Notes under the pieces: generated by a model
Databases searched by the model: none
What the model was told of the DNA's origin: nothing
What the model saw: the letters and a program-made list of their open reading frames with translations, nothing else
Position numbers and translations under genes: made by a program
Assembly: GCA_947626345.1 (NCBI GenBank)
Contig: CANQSF010000014.1
Coordinates: 1 to 64,000, forward strand
Direction of reading: 5' to 3'
DNA from: an uncultured Oscillospiraceae bacterium
GTDB taxonomy: Bacteria > Bacillota > Clostridia > Oscillospirales > Oscillospiraceae
Length of the DNA stretch: 64,000 nucleotides
Part shown: positions 44,244-52,800 of the stretch, in pieces
Numbering within the stretch: position 1 is the stretch's first letter
Layout of the letters: every line of letters begins with the position of its first letter

Positions 44244-45287
44244 TCACGCCGTGGCGGGCTCCAGAAGGGTCAGCTTTTTATTATCCGCATCCAGACGGCA
44301 CATCACGCCGTAGGGCAGCACGCCGATGGGCTCCGCGTGGCCGAAGTTGACGTTATACAATATGGGCAGCTCCGGATGATGCGCCTCCCGGCCCACCACC
44401 CGGCGGTAGACATCCTTATAGGGCTCGTACTTGCTGCGCCGGGCGGGCTTGCCCACGAGGATGCCCTGTATCACGTCAAATATCCCCTGAGCAGCCATGT
44501 TGCGCAGATACCAGGTCAGATATTCGACAGAAATGTCCTCCTCGCTGGTCTCCAGAAACATGAGCTTCCCCGCCCATTCATCTTTTGAAGGCCAGATGGC
44601 CGTGCCCACTACCTCAGGGAACACGTCCACGCACCCGCCCAGCAGCGGCCCCTCCGCCACGCCGGCGCCCTGTATGACCTCGTAGCCTACCGTCTCCGGG
44701 TGGTAGGCTTTGAGCCGGTGCATGTTCTCCGGCTTCCACCGGATCTTCTCGTCCTCGTCGTCGTACCAGTATGGCGCGGAGGGGATGTCCAGAGTGGGCT
44801 TGGGCGCAAAGAGCGTGTCCCGGATCATGGCGGCGGTATAGTCGTTGATGCGCACATACTCGGAGAAATTGTTCATCAGGCTGGCGCCGTAATAGGAGAT
44901 GAGCCCGGCCTTATAGCACATCAGGTGGTTGGCGGTGGTATCGGAAAAGCCGGTGAATATCTTGGGATTATCCCGGATGACGTCAAAGTCGATGTAGGGC
45001 AGCAGCCGGATGGCGTCGTCCCCGCCGATGGCGTTGAAAATGGCCTTGACGGACATGTCCCGGAAGGCGTCCATCATGTCCGCCGCCCGGGCCTCCGGGT
45101 GGTCATAGAGATAGTCCCGGCCCTTCAGGGCGTTGGGCATGACCTTGACATGCAGCCCATAATCCCCCTCCAGGCGTTTCCTGGCGATGTCCAGCTTGTG
45201 GATGGCCCAGCTCTCACCCAGCGTACCCGCCGAAAGGCTGACGACGGCCACGGTGTCGCCCTTTTCCAAGTGTTTTGGTTTGATCAT
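44244..45287 (-). CDS. S66-family peptidase (LD-carboxypeptidase/MccF-like)
   Basis: 347 residues. The catalytic triad is seen in FTGFSDTTANH (Ser115), the Glu in KLMFLETSEED and the His in NVNFGHAEPIG. No signal peptide, so it is cytoplasmic. S66 enzymes trim LD-tetrapeptides during murein recycling (LdcA) or inactivate microcin C-like peptides (MccF); sequence alone does not decide, but the length is closer to MccF. It overlaps dapF by 4 nt; DapF makes meso-diaminopimelate, so a murein-peptide role fits. Confidence 0.88.
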   Translation of the reverse strand: MIKPKHLEKGDTVAVVSLSAGTLGESWAIHKLDIARKRLEGDYGLHVKVMPNALKGRDYLYDHPEARAADMMDAFRDMSVKAIFNAIGGDDAIRLLPYIDFDVIRDNPKIFTGFSDTTANHLMCYKAGLISYYGASLMNNFSEYVRINDYTAAMIRDTLFAPKPTLDIPSAPYWYDDEDEKIRWKPENMHRLKAYHPETVGYEVIQGAGVAEGPLLGGCVDVFPEVVGTAIWPSKDEWAGKLMFLETSEEDISVEYLTWYLRNMAAQGIFDVIQGILVGKPARRSKYEPYKDVYRRVVGREAHHPELPILYNVNFGHAEPIGVLPYGVMCRLDADNKKLTLLEPATA

Positions 45288-46126
45288 ATCGTCAGTTCCT
45301 CGTCGGTGACGGTCCCCTTGCAGACGACGTTGGTGGGGCCGGTGAGCAGCAGCGTCTGATAGCTGCCGTCCCCGTCCCGTTCCACCGTCACGGTGAGGGT
45401 CCCGCCGGGCATACGTACCGGCACGTCCCAGCCGTCCACCCGCTCCAGCGCCGTCAGCGCCGCTACCAGTGAGGCCGCGCCGGTGCCGCAGGCCAGGGTG
45501 AAGTCCTCCACGCCCCGCTCATAGGTCCGGGCGTGCAGGCCGCCGTCGTCCGCAAATTCAAAAAAAGTCACGTTGGCTCCCTTGGGGAACGCGGGATGGT
45601 ACCGCAGCGCGCGGCCCAGCCGGCGCAGCGCGTCCTCGTCGGCGTCCTTAAGGCCCGGATAGGGCACGACGGCGTGGGGCAGCCCCGGCGTTCCCAGCTC
45701 CACATAGGCGCAGGGATAGCTCACCTCGTCCACCTGGACGGGATAGTCCGGCTCGAGCACCGAGGGGTCGTTGAGCCGCACCCGATACTGGCGCTTGTCG
45801 ATGCGCGTGCCCGTCACCGTGCCGGAGACGGTCTCCACCCGCTGGGTGCCCCCCGCCAGGCCATTTTCATAGCCGTAGCGGCAGATGCACCGGGCACCGT
45901 TGCCGCACATCTCTCCCTCCGAGCCGTCGGAGTTGAAAAACACCATCCGGTAATCCCCATCGGCCTGGGCCGGGCGCACCACCATCAGCCCGTCGGCGCC
46001 GATGGACAGCCGCCTCTCGCAGAGCGTCCTGGCCAGATCACCCAGCTTCCCGTCCGGGATGCGCGCGGCCATGTCGTTTATGATGATAAAGTCGTTCCCC
46101 GCCCCGTTCATTTTCCAAAAATCCAT
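45284..46126 (-). CDS. dapF: Diaminopimelate epimerase
   Basis: 280 residues from MDFWKMNGAGNDFIIIND; the ATG at 46126 sits seven bases after AAAGGAG, better placed than one two codons earlier. Active-site cysteines in MCGNGARCICRYGY and TLACGTGAASLVAAL. Converts LL- to meso-diaminopimelate for murein and lysine. Co-transcribed with the S66 peptidase. Confidence 0.96.
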   Translation of the reverse strand: MDFWKMNGAGNDFIIINDMAARIPDGKLGDLARTLCERRLSIGADGLMVVRPAQADGDYRMVFFNSDGSEGEMCGNGARCICRYGYENGLAGGTQRVETVSGTVTGTRIDKRQYRVRLNDPSVLEPDYPVQVDEVSYPCAYVELGTPGLPHAVVPYPGLKDADEDALRRLGRALRYHPAFPKGANVTFFEFADDGGLHARTYERGVEDFTLACGTGAASLVAALTALERVDGWDVPVRMPGGTLTVTVERDGDGSYQTLLLTGPTNVVCKGTVTDEELTI

Positions 46127-46162
46127 GCTCATTCTCCTTTCCGCCTTCTCCCGGCACCGAAA

Positions 46163-46191
46163 ATTGTACCCTCTCCGCCGCCAAAAGTCAA
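46163..46191 (-). promoter_or_regulatory. Sigma-A promoter of dapF-S66
   Basis: Minus strand: -35 TTGACT (46186-46191), 17-nt spacer, -10 TACAAT (46163-46168). Confidence 0.82.
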
Positions 46192-46249
46192 CGAGCGCAG
46201 CCGCGGCCGCCATCCCGGCGGCAGCCGGTCCTATCCTCTCCGCCTGTCG

Positions 46250-48412
46250 CTATGGCCGGTCCTCCAGCCGCTTCATCTTCGCCCGGAAGGAGATGGCCCG
46301 GGGCGTGGCCATGGCGTCGAACCTCACCACGTAGGCGCCCTTGTCCGCGTCGATCTCCACCACCGTGCCGGGGCCCAGCACCTGGTGCTCCACCCGGGTC
46401 CCCGCCGGCAGCAGATCCGTCTCTCCGGCCTCCGGCAGGGCGCGCTCGCTGCTCTCGATGTACTCCCGGGCCTCCGCGATGAGCCCCTCCCGGGGCGGGT
46501 CGGTGTACGTCACCAGCGCCGGGTCGATGTCCAGCACGAACCGGGATGGATACCGTGGCGAGCCGTCCAGGTTCCGGCCCTCTGCCTCGGTGAGATACAG
46601 CCGCTTTTCCGCTCGGGTCACGGCCACGAAGGCCAGCCGCCGCTCCTCCTCCATGGCCGGCAGCGTCCTGGTCCGCCGGGAGGGGAACACCCCCTCGTTC
46701 ATCCCGCACAGGAACACATAGGGAAATTCCAGCCCCTTGGCCGCGTGGACGGTCATGAGCTTCACCTTGTCCCCCGCCTCCGCTGCGTCGGCGTTGGTGA
46801 ACAGCGCCACGTGGCTGAGATAGTGCTCCAGCCCGGCCTCCTCGCCGCAGGTCGTCTCATACTCATACACAGACTGCTTCAGCTCCGCCAGGTTGTCCAG
46901 CCGCTCCTGTGCCCCCTCGGTGCGCAGGGCCAGCTCATAGCCGCTGTCGTTGAGGATGGCGCTGAGCACCTCCGACACCGGCCGCAGGGCGTAGTCGGCG
47001 GCAAAGGTCTCGATGAGGCCCACGAAGGCGGACGCCTTCGTGCCCTTGAATATCTCGTCGTCCAAATGCCGGGTCAGGGCCTGGTAGAGGGTGCAGCCCT
47101 CCCGGGCCGCCGTCTCCTCTAAAAACTTCATCCGCCGCTGGCCCATGTTCCGCTTGGGGCTGTTCACCACCCGCCGGAAGTCCAGATCGTCCTTATAGGC
47201 GATCATGCGCAGATAGCTGAGGGCGTCCTTGATCTCCATCCGCCCGAAAAAGGGCACGCCGCTGTATATGGCATAGGGGATCTTTTCCCGCAGCAGCACA
47301 TCCTCCACCGGCCGGGTCACGTAGTGGGCCCGGTAGAGAACCGTCATGTCCCGATAGGGCACGGCCTCGTCCTCGTGGAGCCGGCGCATCTCGCCGGCCA
47401 TCCAGGCCGCCTCCGCCTCGGCGGTCTTCCCGCAGTGGCACAGCACGCTCTCCCCCGACGGCAGCACGGGGATGAGATCCTTTCTGATGCGGGTGCGGTT
47501 TTTGTCGATGAGGCTGTTGGCCGCCGCCAGGATCTGGGGCGTGGAGCGGTAATTCGCCATCATCATGATGGTCTTCGTGCCGGGAAACTGCCTGTCGAAG
47601 TCCAGCAGATACCGCACGTTCGCCCCCCGCCAGGTGTAGATGGTCTGGTCCGGGTCGCCCACGACGAAGAGGTTCTTATGGTATCCGCACAGCACCTGCA
47701 TCAGCTCGTACTGGATGGAGTCGATGTCCTGGAACTCGTCGATCATGATGTATTCCAGCCGCTTCTGCCACTTCAGCCGGATGTCCTCGCTGTGCCGGAA
47801 AATGTGCAGCGTGAAGATGATGAGGTCGTTATAGTCCAGACCGAAGCACTTTTTCTCCTGGTAGAGATAGCCGTAAAAGATGATATCCTGTGCGCTGACC
47901 GCCTGCTCATACTTCTGCCGCAGGGCGTCCAGGTCCATATTGAGCATGTCCAGGTAATAATCCGGCCGCTTGAAGAGCTTGAGGATCTCGATCATATCCC
48001 GGGCCTTGGCGAAGGTCATGTCCCGCAGGGAGAGGCCCCGCTCCTCGTAGATGATGCGCAGCATGGCGTCGATGTCGGAGTTGTCCAGCACCAGAAAGCT
48101 CCTGGGGTACTGCACGGCGTAGCTGTCCTCCTGCAGTACGGATACGCAGAAGCCGTGGAAGGTGTTGATATAGCCGGTGTCGTTGTCGCCGGTCAGGTTG
48201 TGTATGCGCTGGCGCATCTCGTTGGCCGCCTTGTTGGTGAAGGTGACGCACAGGATGTTCCCCGGCAGGATGCCCAGCTCGCTGACCAGATACGCGAACC
48301 GATGGGTCAGCGCCCGTGTCTTGCCGGAGCCGGCCCCGGCGATGACGCGCACGTACCCCTCCGTGGTGGTGACTGCCTCCCGCTGGGCCTGATTGAGCTT
48401 ATCCAGTGTCAT
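46250..48412 (-). CDS. pcrA: UvrD/PcrA-type DNA helicase
   Basis: 720 residues from MTLDKLNQAQREAVTTTEGY; the ATG at 48412 lies eight bases after AGGAGG, while an in-frame ATG at 48430 lacks one. SF1 motifs: AGAGSGKTRALTHRF (I), DEFQDIDSIQYEL (II), VGDPDQTIYTWRGA (III), MMANYRST (IV), VKLMTVHAAKGLEF (V), RRLAFVAVTRAEKRLYL (VI). The C-terminus VEHQVLGPGTVVEID is the Tudor-like RNAP-binding domain of PcrA. 3'-5' helicase in repair and replication. Confidence 0.95.
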   Translation of the reverse strand: MTLDKLNQAQREAVTTTEGYVRVIAGAGSGKTRALTHRFAYLVSELGILPGNILCVTFTNKAANEMRQRIHNLTGDNDTGYINTFHGFCVSVLQEDSYAVQYPRSFLVLDNSDIDAMLRIIYEERGLSLRDMTFAKARDMIEILKLFKRPDYYLDMLNMDLDALRQKYEQAVSAQDIIFYGYLYQEKKCFGLDYNDLIIFTLHIFRHSEDIRLKWQKRLEYIMIDEFQDIDSIQYELMQVLCGYHKNLFVVGDPDQTIYTWRGANVRYLLDFDRQFPGTKTIMMMANYRSTPQILAAANSLIDKNRTRIRKDLIPVLPSGESVLCHCGKTAEAEAAWMAGEMRRLHEDEAVPYRDMTVLYRAHYVTRPVEDVLLREKIPYAIYSGVPFFGRMEIKDALSYLRMIAYKDDLDFRRVVNSPKRNMGQRRMKFLEETAAREGCTLYQALTRHLDDEIFKGTKASAFVGLIETFAADYALRPVSEVLSAILNDSGYELALRTEGAQERLDNLAELKQSVYEYETTCGEEAGLEHYLSHVALFTNADAAEAGDKVKLMTVHAAKGLEFPYVFLCGMNEGVFPSRRTRTLPAMEEERRLAFVAVTRAEKRLYLTEAEGRNLDGSPRYPSRFVLDIDPALVTYTDPPREGLIAEAREYIESSERALPEAGETDLLPAGTRVEHQVLGPGTVVEIDADKGAYVVRFDAMATPRAISFRAKMKRLEDRP

Positions 48413-48493
48413 TGCCCACGCCTCCTGCATGATGATACGTCCATGACAGCACATCCGCTGTCCCAAAAAACGGACTTGCACTGCCATGGACCG

Positions 48494-48522
48494 ATTATAG
48501 TCCATTTCGGACCGGTTTTCAA
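48494..48522 (-). promoter_or_regulatory. Sigma-A promoter of pcrA
   Basis: Minus strand: -35 TTGAAA (48517-48522), 17-nt spacer, -10 TATAAT (48494-48499). Confidence 0.8.
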
Positions 48523-48531
48523 TGCGCGAAA

Positions 48532-48561
48532 GACCGCCCGCGGCTCACACCGCGGGCGGTC
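48532..48561 (-). terminator. Terminator after the FIVAR surface protein gene
   Basis: Perfect 12-bp stem GACCGCCCGCGG / CCGCGGGCGGTC with a 6-nt loop; TTTCGC follows on the minus strand. Confidence 0.8.
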
Positions 48562-48580
48562 AATGGTCATCGTCGGGATG

Positions 48581-49816
48581 TCAGCGGCACTTTTTCCGCC
48601 GCAGCGCCATGGCCGCCAGCAGCGCGGCGGACAGGGCCATCATCAGGACCCAGGGCGCCAGCACGGTCTCGTCGCCGGTGCTGGGCGAGCGGGGACCGCT
48701 GGGCGCCGCAGTGGGCGCGGCCGTAGAGGCGGGGCTGTCGCCGGACCCATCGCCCACGCCGCTGTCCGGGCCGTCCTGGATCACGCCGCCATTGCTGTCG
48801 GCCTCCGTCTGGGGGATCAGGCCCTCTATGGCCTTCTCCAGCTTGGACTGGGCGTCGGCCCACCGGGCCCCGTCGGACCCGGCGGCGTCAAGGGCCTTCT
48901 GGGCCTCGGCAATGGCCGCCTGGAGGGCGGCGAAGCTGTCGGCGGTATAGCCGGAGCCGTCATAGCCTCGGGCCTGCTCCAGCGTGGATTCCAGCTCGGC
49001 GCGGCCCGCGGGCACCAGCGCGTCCACCGCCGCCTGAAGCTGGCTTATGGCGCTGTCCAGCTCCTCCTTCGACGCGGCGTCGTCCGCCAGCAGGCTCACC
49101 GCCCGGTCGATGGCCGTCATCAGCGCATCCCAGCTCTCGGGGGTATAGTTGTCCTTGTTCTCCGCGCCCAGGTCATAGGCGGCGCTCACTCGATCCAGCT
49201 GGATCTGCAGCTCCTCCCGGCTGGCCTGCGCGGTGCCGGGCTCCGTGGTCGCCTGGGGGGCGGCGGGCACATCGGTCGCCTGAGGCTCGGCCGGCGTCTC
49301 CGTGGCGCCGCCGTCCCCGGGCTGGTCAGACGGCTCAGGCTCCGGCTCGGTCTCCGCCCTTGCCAGCACCGTCTGCACCGCCGTGCGGCGGCCGTAGACA
49401 TATGCCAGAGAGCCCTCCTCCAGCGCGACAGAACCGCTCTGGGCGCCGGTGACCGTGCCCAGAACGAGCTGTCTCGTCTCGCCGCTCATCAGCGGCTGGG
49501 CCCCGGCGATGTACAGATAGAGCCCGTCCTCCTTCGCCGCCGCCTTGGTCAGCCGTCCCTCCAGCGCGCTGCTGAAGGAAAAGCCCAGGCTCTCGCCCTC
49601 CGCCGCCTCCGCGGTGAGCTTCAGCTGCACGGAGCTGACGCCCTCCGCCGCAGCGTGGTCAGAGCGGAGCGTCACGGTGCCGTCCTCCGCGATGAGCACG
49701 TCGTCCGCCGCGCCGCCCTCCTTCGCCGCCAGGGCGCGGGGGCTCAGGACCAGCGCCAGCGCAAGGGCCAGCAGGACCAGCGCCGGGAATATAATGTGAT
49801 GGATGCGTTTTGTCAT
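48581..49816 (-). CDS. Surface protein with two FIVAR repeats and a possible cohesin-like domain, C-terminal sorting-type signal
   Basis: 411 residues. Signal peptide (1-31), a beta-rich domain (about 38-160; SSVQLKLTAEAAEGESLGF, LYLYIAGAQPLMSGETRQLV) that resembles cohesin-like folds at a weak level, a Thr/Pro/Glu linker, then two FIVAR repeats (about 205-275, YTPESWDALMTAIDRAVSLL; about 276-345, YTADSFAALQAAIAEAQKAL). The tail is a linker, PSTGDET, a membrane helix (WVLMMALSAALLAAMAL) and RRKKCR, arranged like a sortase signal though SPSTG is not the canonical LPXTG. It starts 17 nt after the M60 peptidase gene and should share its transcript. A cell-wall anchor for the peptidase is a possible role. 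Confidence 0.78.
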   Translation of the reverse strand: MTKRIHHIIFPALVLLALALALVLSPRALAAKEGGAADDVLIAEDGTVTLRSDHAAAEGVSSVQLKLTAEAAEGESLGFSFSSALEGRLTKAAAKEDGLYLYIAGAQPLMSGETRQLVLGTVTGAQSGSVALEEGSLAYVYGRRTAVQTVLARAETEPEPEPSDQPGDGGATETPAEPQATDVPAAPQATTEPGTAQASREELQIQLDRVSAAYDLGAENKDNYTPESWDALMTAIDRAVSLLADDAASKEELDSAISQLQAAVDALVPAGRAELESTLEQARGYDGSGYTADSFAALQAAIAEAQKALDAAGSDGARWADAQSKLEKAIEGLIPQTEADSNGGVIQDGPDSGVGDGSGDSPASTAAPTAAPSGPRSPSTGDETVLAPWVLMMALSAALLAAMALRRKKCR

Positions 49817-49833
49817 GGCTCGCTCCTCCCCTC

Positions 49834-52800
49834 TCAGCCTACGCCGATGCCTGCGCCGTTGAGATCGATGCTGCCGGGATGCTCGGGCACAGTCACGAAC
49901 AGGCTGTCGCTCACCAGCCGCTCGCCCTCGTTGGTCCGGGCGTTGTTCACTCTGTATAGCTCTGCGCGTACCTGCCGCGGCAGGACGTAGCCGTCCAGAT
50001 CCTCGGGATAGATCCAGTAGATCCACGTGCCGTCCGTGACGTCCTTGATATTGCCGGTGGCGGGCACCGGGGCCATGATGATCTGGTCGGCCCGCAGGCT
50101 GCCGTCGGCGTGGTGGGCGGCAACGATCTTGCCGTCCTGGTCATAGAGCACCACCACGTTGTACGCGGCGTTGCCCTTATAGCTGCCGGTGAACACCAGC
50201 GAGCCCTCGGGGATCACGTCGTCCTCCTCTTCGCCGTACTGGAAGTCCCGGGCAAGATAGCCCACGGCGGCCGCCGCGCCGTCCTCTGTCTGGCGGAAGT
50301 TCACGTCGTCCCCCGTCAGGCCCAGCAGATCCAGCTCCGCCGCCGTGATGGTCTGGCCCGCCTGGGCGGTGAGGCTCAGGCGCACGGCGCTGGCGGCGTA
50401 GGTGCTCACGTAGCGGCCCTCGGCGTTGGAGAAGTAGACGGTCTTGTCGCCGTTCAGCTCGCCCTCGTCCACCCGGACCCACTGTCCGGCCTGGAGCACG
50501 TCCACCAGGTACCCGCCGATGGGGGTGCCGGACCCGGCCTTGTACTTAAAGCCGGTGATCACCTGGGTGTCGTTCAGCTCGATCAGGATGCTGGCATCAT
50601 CCTCCACCTGGGCGGTATACTCCGTGGCCTCCTTGCCGTCGATGAGGCGCTTGGCGGAGTCCTCCTGGACGATCTCGGGCAGCTCCTCGGTGCCGCCGGT
50701 CTGGTCGGGCTCGGCCGCGAGGCCGGTGGTGGACACGGTCCAGTAGGTCTTGTCCAGGTTGCCCTCGTGCCGGACCTTCACCGGCTCGGTCACGACGGGC
50801 GCGGAGCGGTTCAGGTACTTGTCCACCAGGGTAATCTCATAGTAGACGGTGCGGTTGTTCATCGCCAGGATCACGTCGGAGAAATCGTTCGTCGTGGTGA
50901 AGCCCACGGTGCGTTTTTCTGCCACGCCGCTGGAGATGGTGCAGCGGACGATCTCGTAGCCCAGCACCTCGTCGGCCGGCACCACGCCGCCGTCGGCGAT
51001 GGCGATGTCCACCTTATTGGCCTCGTCCGGGTCCACCTGCACGGTGACCTGGCCCACCGCCGGGGTAGCGCCGGAGGCGTCCAGTCTGCTGGCGCCGCCC
51101 TTTTCCAGAGTATAGCGGCGGGAGTCGTCGCAGACGTAGTAGATGGCGCGGGTCTCCTTGTCGAACTGGGAGGCGTACGCCACGGTCCCCGCGTCGGGAG
51201 TCATGCCCCAGCGCTGGAAGAAGTCCAGGATATCCCGCTGCGCCGCGGCGCAGGCCAGGCGCATCAGGGTCTGGTCCACGTTGGCGCCATCCAGCGAGAG
51301 GGCGACGCCCTTGGGCTTGGGGGCCCTGCCGGGATTGCGGGCGTATGTATCCACCCGGGCGAAGAACAGGTTCTTCAGCTGCTCGTCGTAGTTGGCATAG
51401 GTGGCGTAGTTCCAGCCGGTGTCATAGGCCAGGTGCAGCTGCCAGTACATGCCCAGCTGCGTGAACACGTTGCCGGCGCGGCCCTTGGTGCCGCTGGTCA
51501 CCTTCTCATAGACCTTGTCGTAGTCGAACCGGACGCTGCCGTTGTCGTCATGGGCCTGGGCCAGCACGGCGAAATAGTTGTTGGTGATCTCCGCGATGGC
51601 GTAGCAGCTCTGGTTGATGTCGTGGCCGATCTCGTGGGCGATGCCCCAGCCGAAGTAGCCGCCGGACACGTACCGGCCGCTGCCGTCGTCGGTCACGCCG
51701 GCGCAGCCGGCCATGCCCGCGGTCTCGTTATAGCCGATGCCGATGTGGTCCCCGGAGGCGTACATGAACGCGCCGGAGAACATGCGCTGGTAGCGGATGT
51801 TCAGGTGCCGGTTGGGGATACGGTCGGCCGCGCTCTGGGCGGAGGCGTTCAGGCCCTTGTGCTGATAGAACAGGGCCATCATGTTCTCCATGGCGTCCAG
51901 GGACCCCAGGAGGGTCTCGGCGCTGCGGCCGCAGCCGGACACGATCTGCCGCGCCGGCAGGGACAGCATCATGGTATCCAGCATGATGTCTGTCGCGCCC
52001 AGCACGCAGGTGCGCTCGTCGAAGTCGTAATCCACTTCCTTGCTGACGGAGCCCTCGCCCTGGTGGACGCGGTCATGCAGCTGCTGCTGGCCGTCGGCGT
52101 AGGCGATCAGCTCGGCCAGGTATTCCTGCACCCGCGCCAGCCGCGCGCCGTGGTCCTCGATCCCGTACAGATCCAGCACCGGCACCGCCGTGCCGCCGCT
52201 GACCCGCACTGCGTATCTCTCCTCCGACGCGGCGGAGCCGGTATACTGCACGTACAGCGCGCCGCCGGACTCCACGCCGGTGGTCTTCCAGATCTTAGGG
52301 ATCTCGATCTGGTTGGCGCCCACCTTCAGTTTCTCGATCACCACGCTGCTCATGGCGTTCGCCTCGGCGTTATACTGGGTGGCCACCAGCTGCAGACTGG
52401 TGTCTGCGCCGGATTTTTTCACGTTGCTGCCCACATAGACGGTGACGCTCTCCCCCGCCGCCGCCACCACGCCCAGCGGCTGCCAGGCGTTCAGGCCGCC
52501 GAAGCCGTGGTTATCGTTGGAGGCGGTGATGCCCGTGTGGACCTGGGTGACCCGACCGGAGAACTGCTCGTTGTAGATCTGCATGGCGGTCTCCCACTCC
52601 CGCAGGAGCAGGGCCTTGTCCGGGTTGGGCTCGCCGAATTCGTCCACAGATGTCTCGATCCGGCTCTTCAGATCGTTGAGCAGCTCCAGCGTCACGCTCT
52701 GCTGCAGGGTGGTGTGCAGATCGTCCTCATACAGGCCCATGATCTCCCGCTTCAGGGGATCGTACTCGTAGAAATAGACCTCGGACACGTTCAGCTTTGT

